A stretch of DNA of 64,000 bases, taken from Chrysopilus asiliformis. Its lineage: Eukaryota > Arthropoda > Insecta > Diptera > Rhagionidae. This document shows positions 55,441-64,000 of this stretch, piece after piece. The stretch is from positions 18,200,530-18,264,529 of the forward strand of contig OZ035962.1 of the NCBI GenBank assembly GCA_964034945.1, written 5' to 3'. Numbering within the stretch: position 1 is the stretch's first letter; each line of letters starts with the position of its first letter. The notes under the pieces were generated by a model, which saw nothing but the letters and a program-made list of their open reading frames with translations, was not told the DNA's origin and did not search any database. The position numbers were made by a program, and so were the translations under genes.

Positions 55441-56574
55441 AAGTTTGTTACGATTAATCCGTGACGCATGATTATCCCACGAATAGTTGAAGTTGTCTAA
55501 TTTTCTAGTAGGTACCTCAATTTTCTAATAATCCAATTTTATAACTAGCGTATATTTCAACAGTATTTCATGGTGTTTTGAAAATAACAAAAATAACATT
55601 TTTATTTAATCTTAACAGACTAGTACAAATTTTTCTGTTAATTAAAATAAGTTATAATTAATAGTATTGCGTGTAAAAAATGTGTCGGATGTGAAGAAAG
55701 CAGGTGAGAAAAGTTTTAATACAAAAAAAAAAAATAACCACTCTAAAATTCGAAGAAAAAAAAAAGATTCCCAAGATCTGAGCCAGTTTTGCACATTCGA
55801 TTGCGTACTTTTTCTTTTTATTTGGTAATAAAATATAAGATGTGTGTGTAATTCGGTTACCAATTTGTCATACTTTGTCCTGTAATTATCGCTCGGAGAA
55901 ATAGCGCATAATTCCTTTAATTTAAACGAATTTCGGGGCATACAACAGTAGCCACGGCTGAAAAAAAAAATTTAATAAGGAATTGATACAAATTATTATG
56001 GTTGGATTGCCGGGAGTGTAAATCATCGTGTGCAATTCCCCTCTGGAATATTAATGATGGTCAGACTGGACAATCAACTCGTACGTTTATGTATGGTGGA
56101 TGATTCAAAAACGAATAACTGAAAAAAATCTCGTGTGCCTAATTTTGAATTTTACAAATGAAATGCAATGAAGGACAAAAATAAACAGAAAACATTGATG
56201 AGTGAATTTTCCGCCTTAATGTAGTAATTAATTTGCCCTTAAGTATAACAGGTGAAACAAATTTGTTGTTGCTCAACATTTTTTTGGCTTCATGTGAACC
56301 AACATGTTGCAGATCATAGATGAAAAATGTTTTCACTCATAAAACGGCTCAAAAATCCTTGTTTGTTGAATGAACTGCTTTATCAACTAGATATCCACAT
56401 TCGGCTATCGCTATCTAGATGGCACTATGAGCGATAAAAAGGTTTTCTAGCAAGATTTTTACCTTTTATGCAAACGCTTTTATTTGAACGAAAGTTCAAG
56501 CAAACATGGCCATAGTGTGAAAGCTTTCTCCATTCAAAGTTTTGCTATCTGTACCATAAAGTTGGAAATAGAGT
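55441..56574. other. AT-rich interval, no supported gene
   Basis: No repeats are recognised. 55960-56110 (GATTGCCGGGAGTGTAAATC, ATTAATGATGG) looks unique. No frame with a domain. Confidence 0.4.
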
Positions 56575-57325
56575 ATTTTTTATACTCTACATGAGAATCA
56601 TATAGAAGAAAATAGAAGAATATAGAAGAAAATAGAAGAATATAGAAGAATATAGAAGAATATAGAAGAATATAGAAGAATATACGGTATACTAACGTTT
56701 GTAACGCATCGAACCAGTCATCGGACACAAAAATGAACTACACCAGGGTGTTAGGGATGACAAATGATTTTGATTTTCGCTTGTCCGTCTGTCTGTTTGT
56801 CCTTCTGTCCGTCTGTCCGTCTGTCCGTCTGTCCGTCCGTCCGTCTGTTTGTCTGTCCGTGAACACCATAGCTTTCGAAGGGACTGAGATAGACGCTTGA
56901 AATTTTGTACACTTGCGTTTCTATTAAATACCGTCCATTCCGACCTCCCTCCCCCATACAAACGAAACAGATTTTGGTGATTTTCTCCAAAACGGTGTGT
57001 CGTATGGAAAATTTTTTGCAGGAAAATGTATTCAGAATAGGATATTACATAACCATACTTCGAAATCCAGTTGGACCGTTCATTCTCCCCTCCTTTATTT
57101 TAATGAAATATTTTTTTCCTATTTTCTCGAAAACGGTGCTTATTTCCTCGAAAATTTATGAAGCCGAAATGTGTTTAGAAAACGATTTTATATACATCCA
57201 ATCGGAACTTCCTCCTTCCCGCCCCCTCCTCCTCCTCGTCTCCCACACGAGAGGATTTTTTTAAATGAAAAATATGTCCTGATATGTATTATTTGACGAT
57301 TGGCTACTCGTAATTGTAGCTTTTC
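56575..57325 (-). repeat. Family A repeat with expanded terminus
   Basis: Plus-strand order: terminus CATATAGAAG expanded into a 10-bp array, TATACGGTATACTAACGTTT, GAACCAGTCATCGGACAC, GGATGACAAATGATTTTGAT, GTCCGTCTGTCC array (56780-56860), then body modules to TATTTGACGATTGGCTACTC and GTAATTGTAGC. Confidence 0.87.
56602..56681. repeat. Minisatellite ATAGAAGAAT x 8
   Basis: Eight 10-bp copies (two types, ending AAT or AAA) expand the family-A terminal motif CATATAGAAGTA..., present once in the copies at 38870 and 59505. Confidence 0.9.
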
Positions 57326-57329
57326 TTAT

Positions 57330-57975
57330 TTTTGTTTTGTTGTTTTAATGTTAGATTTTCCTAAAAAGCTTGATAAAATATGAGGAGGAAAGGAGTGGCT
57401 AGTTTTTGTACGTTAAAGAGTTCGCCCTACCATTTCACGATAGAAAAATGGCTGTGCTAAAGTTCAAGTTTCTAGCGTAATTGGTTCTCAAATTGTCATG
57501 TGCGCGGTCAGACAGACAGACGGACAGACAGACTGACGGACAGATAGACGGACAGGACAGACAGACGGATGTGCAAAAATCATGTCGAATTCTTAACACA
57601 TTGGCGAAATTTGTTTGCCGTGTCCGACGATTAATTTGATTCGTTACAAATGCTCTGGCCGTCTGTCTGTCCATCTGTCTGTCCGTCGATCTGTCCATCT
57701 GTCTGTCCGTCGATCTGTCTGTCTGTCCATTTGTCTGTCCGTCTGTCTGCCTATCCGTCTGTCTGTCTGTCTGTCTGTCTGTCCATCTGTCCCTCTATAA
57801 AACCATAACTTTCGAAAAAATCTAACTACAGACTTGAAATTTAGCATGAAAAATATTTCTCGAAAAAGTGACTCGTATTGAAAAATTCATTAAACATTTT
57901 TTTCATAAAAATTTGGTCTGCCCTCATATCGAGTATTTGACGATTGCCCCCCGCAATTGTAGGTTTTCTTACGTT
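57330..57975. repeat. Two partial family A copies facing each other
   Basis: 57370-57655 is a plus-strand tail (GGAGGAAAGGAGTGGCTAG, AAAGTTCAAGTTTCTAGCGT, GACAGACAGACGGACAG, TTTGATTCGTTACAAA). 57660-57975 is a minus-strand tail (GTCTGTCTGTCCATCTG repeated for ~130 bp, ACCATAACTTTCGAAAAAAT, CGAGTATTTGACGATTGCCC). The complementary GACA and GTCT arrays lie about 90 bp apart and could form a large hairpin. Confidence 0.8.
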
Positions 57976-59259
57976 TTCTTCTTAATTTTATTTACGCTAA
58001 TATTGTGCGTGCAAATCTTGTAATTTTTTTAATCAAAAAAGAGGGAAATTTGATACTGAATATATATTTTCCAAGCTTCAAATTCGTAGGATTAAGGGAT
58101 AGTCAATATTTTATTTGATGGTTTATGGAATATAAGTTTTGTATCTACATAAAATGAAAACACTAATCTTCAAGCTTTATTAATAAAATATTAATAGTTT
58201 ATTAAATAATATACATGAATTGCATTTTAAACAAAATTTTCTTTCAAATCACTAAAAAAACACTTAAAAGTGATCATGATTGTTTCCTTTCTGGAGTGAC
58301 GTAATGTAAAATCCATGGGAAACATTCAAAAATTCATATAATCTTAGGACGAGAGAAACTGTTTCTTTAGACATGTCTCTGAATCCTTTAAGAATTTTAC
58401 CTGCTGTTCGAATCCTTTGGAGTTTATTGAATACGAAATGTGGAAACATGATTGTCTGTTCGGTCCGAAAAGGATAAAATAAAAGTGAAAGCCTGTTCAC
58501 TGTAGACGTAACCCTAGATGATTATCATTATCCTTGCAGGCACTCTTTTTTAATAAATTCTGTATGTAAATTAGGGCATCGTAACTTAATCTGCATACGG
58601 TAGTACACTGAACTTACCTTCATCGCTCTGTGCGCGTACGCGTACAATTAATCAAAATCGAGAGAATGAAAAAAAAAAAAACGATTTGAATACGATCACT
58701 GATTGAATATTCTTTTTGAAAATCTTTTGTAGTAATGTGACATTCTTCTCTTTTCCTGGGATAGAAGGGTTGAAAAATCTTTCATTGTCGTATACACCTT
58801 GAATTTATTCGATTTATGATTTTCTTTTGTTGCACATCTTTCACATATTTTATAACTGTGCTCGGTATGAGAGAAATTTTTCAATCTAACTTATATTTCT
58901 GGGTCAAAATTGCGTGAAAAATACCAGGGGCTCGCTTTTACCTGTGCTTTATATTAATTGAATTATGCACGCAGAATTTATGCAAATTAAATTTATTGAA
59001 AAAAAATTAATTCTTCATTGAAAATTGAATGATTTATTAGAAATTTCATTAAAGGGAAATTTTTCCGTTGGCTCGGAGTTTGTGCTGTAGGTAAATGCTG
59101 TGACACGTTTAAAAAAATTTCGAAAGTGTAAAGAAAGACATTTTTTCCTTCGAGACTTAAAAATTACTTTAAAAACAAAAGGAAAACTTCAATAGCCAGT
59201 CAAATATCCTATATGGCGTGATTCTGAAATTTCAAATAGATAAAATTTAATCATAATAT
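57976..59259. other. AT-rich interval, no supported gene
   Basis: No transposon ends seen. 58960-59000 has ATTATGCACGCAGAATTTAT and ATGCAAATTAAATTTATT (octamer-like). No domain-bearing frame. Confidence 0.4.
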
Positions 59260-59279
59260 TCTAACTGACATTTTTGAAA

Positions 59280-59385
59280 ACCGGCCCGACTGAAGTTTTA
59301 CGGACGAATAGACATACAGAGAGACAGACAGACTGACAGACGGATAGACAGACCGACAGACGGACAGACGGACAGACAGTCCTAG
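59280..59385. repeat. GACAGACGGACAG array, isolated
   Basis: An imperfect tetranucleotide array (GACA/GACG/GACC) preceded by CCGGCCCGACTGAAGTTTTA and followed by GTCCTAGATTTAGG. It is the tail of an element whose body is not recognisable. Confidence 0.8.
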
Positions 59386-59494
59386 ATTTAGGTATGTAAT
59401 GACGGTGTTCCGGGAATATTCACTCAGGGGCGCTGCTATTTCAAAAAATTTCGCCTACGGTGCATTTCTCTTAATTCGTGTTTTTATACGTCTA

Positions 59495-60184
59495 TCATAT
59501 AAATCTATCATATAGAAGTACATTAGATTTAGTATACCGTTTCTAACGGATCGAACCAATCATCGGACACAAAAATGAACCACACCAGGGTGTTAGGCGT
59601 GACAAAAGATTTTGATTTCCGCATGTCCGTCCGTCCGTCTGTCTGTCTGTCCGTCTGGCCATCTGTTTGTCTGTCCGTCTGTCTGACGGTTCGTCTGTCT
59701 GTCTGTTTGTCCGTATGTCTGTCTGTCCGTCTGTCCGTCCGTGAACACTCGTGAACACCATAACTTTTGAAAGGACTGAGCTAGAGGCTTCAAATTTTGT
59801 ATAGTTACGTTTCTCGTAAATGGCTACGAAAGATTTCTTGAACGGGAAAAATTGCACCATACCTTCCCCGCTCCTTCATACAATTGAAACAGTTTTTTAT
59901 AATTTTCTCGGAAACGGTGAGTCATATTGAAAAATTTATTAAGGTAAAATGTGTTTAGAATATAATTTTACATAACCATTCCATACATAAAAATCCAATC
60001 GGACCATATACTAAAAGATTTTCTATACAAAAAGATTTTTTAAATAAACATTTTGTCTATAGAGTATTCGAGTATTTGAGTAGAGTATTCGAGTAGAGTA
60101 TTCGAGTAGAGTATTCGAGTAGAGTATTCGAGTAGAGTATTCGAGTAGACTATTCGAGTAGAGTATTCGAGTAGAGTATTCGAT
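59495..60184 (-). repeat. Family A repeat ending in a minisatellite
   Basis: Plus-strand order: CATATAGAAGTACATTAGAT, ATCGAACCAATCATCGGACA, GACAAAAGATTTTGATTTCC, a 120-bp GTCCGTCTGTCTG array (59625-59745), TTTTGAAAGGACTGAGCTAG, body to TAAATAAACATTTTGTC. Then, instead of TGTAGAGTATTTGACGATTG, a tandem array begins. Confidence 0.88.
60061..60184. repeat. Minisatellite AGAGTATTCGAGT x ~9
   Basis: Period 13, with one 8-bp partial unit and one C for G change. The unit matches the family-A terminus GTAGAGTATTTGACG, so the array grew from the element's own end. Confidence 0.92.
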
Positions 60185-61854
60185 TCTTTATTTATTTTTT
60201 CCGAATTTGATTTTTTTAATTTTTGTCGAAGCCGAATGTTATTTTTTTAGGAGAAAATAAATTTTCTTTTTTTACTCTGCAGCTTTGTCTTCGTGCAATT
60301 GAGCAAGTAAGCATCTTTAATAATAATAACGAAAAAAAGGAAAGAGTTAATTTAAAATTTTAAATTTTTTGTGTGTGCATAAGATTTGTTGAATCCGTTT
60401 TTGGTCAGTTTCAGCCTCATCTCCCATCATCATGTCTCGGATTAACACAAAATAAGTATGCCTACTCTACGCATACATAAAAATGATAATCAATGTAAAC
60501 TTCAGCTTATTTTATAGATTAATGTATCGTTAAGTTGCCGGGTTTTGGATGTGACCGGCCACTAGTAATTTAAGTAGAGAATTCAATTTTAGCAAAAACT
60601 CCTTAATACATTTCTTACCACTGCTGGTGCATTTTTACACTAAAAATTACGTCGATTTCGGGTAATAGGTTAAAATAACAGAGAAAAACTTGTTTTTTTA
60701 ATTTGGGATTTTTTTTAAAAGCGACTTTTTTTAAAAATTCAGTGGACATCATAATTATTGCAGTACTTTGTCTTTGTGGAGTCCTCGAAACCTGCATGTC
60801 GATAACCTGTGAATCAGTCGAAAACGAAATTAGAAAAAAAACATTAAATATTTTATTTAATATTCAATAAAAACTAGAAACGCATAACTGGATAAGATTC
60901 CATCTGTTCAACTTGTCGTTCTTACCCTTTTTTTCTTAATATTGAAGAAAGTACCTTTTAATATGTTGATAACCGACTCGTATGAGCTTGGAAATGTTTA
61001 TTTTTTTGTTATTTGTACCAAGTGTATCATGCTGGGCAGCGACAAAGAAAAATTGAATAACTTGCTGAGGAGTGTCAGTTGATAAATTAATGGGTTGCCA
61101 CCGTTGCTACCTGTTATTCTCTGATCGCATCATATAAGACTCCTTGTATAACTCGCATTAAATATATAATTTATTATGCTGCGAAATTGAACTATAAATA
61201 AAAATTAATTAGAAAATTAAATGTTCAAGTCCTCAGAAGAGACCTCTAAACATCAGGAAATTATTATTTTAGCGAATCAAAAAACAAAAAGGAAATCTTC
61301 TACTATAAAATTGACAACTTAGCGGTATTTGATTGGAATTTACTTTGACGGTGGAAGTTTTCATGATGAAAGAAATTCCAAACAAATATTATCATTATCG
61401 ATTTGATGTAACTCTTGTAACTATTCATCATCCACAGATCTAGTTTTTACTTTTTATTGCATATTTCTTAGACTAGTGATCGATCCATTAATCATCTAGG
61501 ACTAAAATAAGTGATTTACAAACTGTTTGCTTTTAATAATTGCTGAATAAATCTGGCTATGAGAATAATTAATTTAAAAAAAAAACGTTTCGTTCAAAAT
61601 AGAAAATAGAATAATAATAAAAACTTAATAATAAAATTTCCATAATTCTGTCTTTTTTGCCCGATAACTTAACGAAGATTGGTAATGTTTTGAAAGAAAA
61701 AAATAGAGTCGAAAAAAATGGAGTCACTTTGGAAAAAAACGGAGGAGAAAATCAAACTCCGGGCTAAGAAGTTCACCACACAGTTCTCTGTGGGTGTTAA
61801 TTTTCAACAATTTTTCGGTGACCATCTTATTAGAGGAGTTAAAAAAATAAATAA
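60185..61854. other. AT-rich interval, no supported gene
   Basis: GTCGAAGCCGAATG near 60223 recalls the CTTCGG repeat family. The rest is AT-rich; no frame or repeat is recognised. Confidence 0.4.
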
Positions 61855-61920
61855 ATTTTACCTCAGAAATGCTCGGTAAATTTTACCTCAGAAATGCTCG
61901 GTAAATTTTACCTCAGAAAG
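61855..61920. repeat. 25-bp tandem repeat, ~2.6 copies
   Basis: GTAAATTTTACCTCAGAAAT plus GCTCG is repeated. GTAAATTTTAC is itself palindromic. Confidence 0.9.
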
Positions 61921-61984
61921 AATTTCAGATGTTTGGATTTTTTCTCGTTTTTTTTTTTCAAAGTTAATATTAATTGCTAAACAT

Positions 61985-62095
61985 TTTTCTTGCATGTCTC
62001 TTACCGGGACTCGAACACGGGACTTCTTGAATTGTAAGTGATTCGCCGTCTTAATAGGCTATTATAGCCAATTGGAAAGTCTTTTCTAAACGTGA
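61985..62095 (-). repeat. tRNA-like sequence, probable SINE head
   Basis: On the minus strand, GTGTTCGAGTCCCGGTAAGA contains a good polymerase III B box (GTTCGAGTCCC, plus-strand 62006-62016). An A-box-like TAGCCTATTAAGACGG lies 30 bp upstream (62046-62061). The T-arm nearly folds, but acceptor and anticodon stems do not, so it is not a functional tRNA gene. A tRNA-derived SINE or decayed tRNA pseudogene is the likeliest reading. Confidence 0.55.
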
Positions 62096-62107
62096 ACACA
62101 TTTTACA

Positions 62108-62272
62108 ATGGAAATATCTATAAAAGGAGTTCAACATGGACAAAAAATCCGTGTTGGAAACGTTCCTATAAACTATGGGAAAGCGGTTATAGGACTCGGT
62201 ACTCCAATGTGTGGCAAAAATATTGGAGGGAAAACAATGCTTAATTATGGCATGGAATCAAGACCGGTATAA
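62108..62272 (+). CDS. Candidate short ORF, 54 codons, unknown
   Basis: ATG to TAA frame, Gly/Lys/Val-rich: it begins MEISIKGVQHGQKIRVGNVP, includes GLGTPMCGKNIGGKT, and ends NYGMESRPV. An in-frame TGA lies 15 bp upstream, so the start is not extended. Composition is less AT-rich than the surroundings and amino-acid use looks protein-like rather than like translated poly-A. It sits between a SINE-like sequence (opposite strand) and a family-C repeat. No homologue or domain is recognised; it may be a decayed exon, transposon debris or chance. Confidence 0.22.
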   Translation: MEISIKGVQHGQKIRVGNVPINYGKAVIGLGTPMCGKNIGGKTMLNYGMESRPV

Positions 62273-62299
62273 GATAGGGGAGGACCGTGAAAGTCAAAA

Positions 62300-62620
62300 T
62301 TGTGGCAAATATTATTCTCTTCAATTCATCTCATACAATGTACCAAGTTCCAAGTTCTCGTAAAAGACAAGAGTCTTGAAAATTTTACTGTCTTCAACTT
62401 TCGTCATAAATAATGCTACTGAAAAACGCATAGTTTCAGAATAAACAACAAAAAACCAAACTGCGATTTTTAAAAAATGGCCATTTTGGTTACTTACGGT
62501 TAACGGATTTCTACCAAAAGTTCCTATTCCAGGACCAAACACGCCTGTAAAACTGCATGGCTCTAGCTCTATTGGTTTTTGAGAAATCTTCTACACATAT
62601 TGACAGACTGACCTACAGAC
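62300..62620 (+). repeat. Family C repeat, source of the ACTAACAG array
   Basis: TATTATTCTCTTCAATTCAT, TTCTCGTAAAAGACAAGAGT, AACGCATAGTTTCAGAATAA, GGTTACTTACGGTTAACGGA, TTCCAGGACCAAACACGCCT, CATGGCTCTAGCTCTATTGG and a GACAGACTGACCTACAG tail. The tail grades into the array that follows. Confidence 0.85.
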
Positions 62621-63130
62621 AGACTAACAGACTAACAGACTGACAGACTAACAGACTAACAGACTAACAGACTAACAGACTAACAGACTAACAGACTAAC
62701 AGACTAACAGACTAACAGACTAACAGACTAACAGACTAACAGACTAACAGACTAACAGACTAACAGACTAACAGACTAACAGACTAACAGACTAACAGAC
62801 TAACAGACTAACAGACTAACAGACTAACAGACTAACAGACTAACAGACTAACAGACTAACAGACTAACAGACTAACAGACTAACAGACTAACAGACTAAC
62901 AGACTAACAGACTAACAGACTAACAGACTAACAGACTAACAGACTATCAGACTAACAGACTAACAGACTAACGACTAACAGACTAACAGACTAACAGACT
63001 AACAGACTAACAGACTAACAGACTAACAGACTAACAGACTAACAGACTAACAGACTAACAGACTAACAGACTAACAGACTAACAGACTAACAGACTAACA
63101 GACTAACAGACTAACAGACTAACAGACTAA
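62621..63130. repeat. ACTAACAG satellite, ~63 units of 8 bp
   Basis: About 510 bp of nearly perfect ACTAACAG. I see only one substitution (AGACTATCAG near 62944) and one 2-bp deletion (CTAACGACTAAC near 62970). The array continues briefly (TAACAGACA) after the MITE at 63131-63311, so the MITE landed inside it near its end. Confidence 0.97.
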
Positions 63131-63311
63131 TGCTGCGTTTACACGAATGACAAATTTGTCATTTTTTTTGTAATAAATTGTCATCATCGTGTAAATAGTA
63201 TCATTTTTGTCATTATTTCTGTCAGAAAAATGACAATCTCTCATAAAAGAATGAACTTGTCCATTCTTTTATGACAGATTGTCATTATCTGTCATTTGTG
63301 TAAACCCAGCA
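63131..63311. mobile_element. 181-bp Harbinger-type MITE inside the satellite, TAA duplication
   Basis: TAA at 63128-63130 and 63312-63314. Termini TGCTGCGTTTACACGAATGA and, inverted, TGCTGGGTTTACACAAATGA. Both arms have TGACAA/TTGTCA motifs (TTGTCATTTTT, AAAAATGACAATC). Sequence before and after is the ACTAACAG array, which dates the insertion as later than the array. Confidence 0.9.
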
Positions 63312-63314
63312 TAA

Positions 63315-64000
63315 CAGACAAAAAGACGTTTTTATAATAATGCTCCAATGAATTCAGCAGTGCTGCAAAATGTTTTTAAGCAAAATTAAAAGGTCGAAAT
63401 TTTTCATGAATATAATATTTTATTATACTAGATTTAAGAAAGTAAAAATCAAAAGTAATAATCTGGCCTAAAAATATTACACATACATACGCATTAGGGG
63501 CAGTCCAGAAACTATGTCATGATAATCTTCGGCTTTTCAAACCTCCCCCCCCCCCCTCCTTCCACAACCCTTCCTTCATCACACATTTCCGTAATTTTTT
63601 GTAAGGAGTTTAGTATAGCTGTTACACTATCGCAGCCCCCCTCCCTCTCCACATGTCTGACGTATTTTATAGACATCCTCTGACACGAAATTGATAAAAA
63701 ATAATCGAGGAAACATAAAAAATTGATTTTTTGCATAAAAAATAATTTAGGGTTTAGTGATGAATTTTTGTATTCGAATATAATAAAGAAATTTTTCCAT
63801 TCTTTGTACGCCGAAAGCCCAAGTGGGATTGCAAAGTGAAAATTTAGTTTAGCCGACTTACGCTCTGACAGCTATACTCTTAGGGAATGTTGGCCTGTCT
63901 CTTGTATACAATAAAGCGACGAGAATTTTTCAATCTTCATTTTATATGCTTACAAAACGATGATTTCTTACGCCTATGTTTTTTCAATGTTTCATTTTTT
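63315..64000. other. AT-rich right end with a C-rich degraded repeat
   Basis: 63495-63660 has GGGGCAGTCCAGAAACTATG and two C-rich tracts (one of 12-13 C), a style common in degraded insect DNA elements; its other end is not seen. Frame 63512-63736 follows the C-runs and is not a gene. Confidence 0.4.

Noticed and set aside
4650..59860. Frames rich in Thr-Asp-Gly-Gln, Arg-Arg-Thr-Asp or Ser-Val-Cys-Leu repeats
   Set aside because: These are translations of GACAGACGG/GTCCGTCTG microsatellite tails, found on whichever strand lacks stops.
61985..62095. Functional tRNA gene
   Set aside because: The B box is good but the acceptor and anticodon stems do not pair, so only a tRNA-like or SINE label is justified.
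62621..63130. CRISPR-like regular repetition
   Set aside because: Units are 8 bp with no spacers; it is a simple satellite in a eukaryotic context.

Overview
This is eukaryotic nuclear DNA. It is very AT-rich, has no long coding gene, and is packed with Tc1/mariner, PIF/Harbinger, piggyBac-like, hAT-like and pogo-like remnants. Many dispersed repeats carry GTCT/GTCC (GACA/GACG) microsatellite tails. That combination fits an insect, most likely a fly: GTCY tails are the known hallmark of the dipteran 'mini-me' repeats. The order is an inference. I see no rRNA, no functional tRNA, no CRISPR and no convincing complete host gene, so the window is probably an intergenic or giant-intron region.

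The backbone is a mosaic of dispersed families that I name here for bookkeeping. Family A, with about 14 copies, has ends near AAGCTACAATTGCC and CATATAGAGTATA and repeated GATTTTGATGTATGG modules. Family B, with about 7 copies, is built of ~120-bp units that each hold an AAGGATAA/TTATCCTT hairpin. Families C (CGGAAGTAACC), D (GACCATACGT), E (TATAGCTAACATTACTTTTC) and F (CATACCCGTCGTTGCCGGG) make up the rest. A, B, E and F share one tail design: a short TTTCAAGTC(A/G/T) box followed by GACAGAC repeats.

Younger DNA transposons sit inside this backbone and can be delimited by their target duplications. They are a piggyBac-like element (TTAA, 1375-1990), two ~560-bp mariner deletion derivatives (TA, 13084-13639 and 46628-47189), a hAT-like element (8-bp ATCCCTAG, 24314-25087), several Harbinger-type MITEs (TAA, TTA or CAG), two pogo-like MITEs (TA) and a degraded Harbinger copy that keeps a transposase N-terminus (52414-53148).

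Tandem arrays are the other striking layer: a 1-kb CATTCCATA satellite, a 0.5-kb ACTAACAG array, and many 8-21 bp minisatellites. Almost every array starts inside a transposon terminus, a transposon tail or the centre of an inverted-repeat element, so the window looks like a record of transposons seeding tandem repeats.

The stretches between repeats are AT-rich and mostly featureless. A few, notably 29900-30240 and 53380-53650, have homeodomain-like sites and palindromes and could be cis-regulatory islands. Three very short open frames (26113-26244, 42770-42988, 62108-62272) are listed as weak candidates only.
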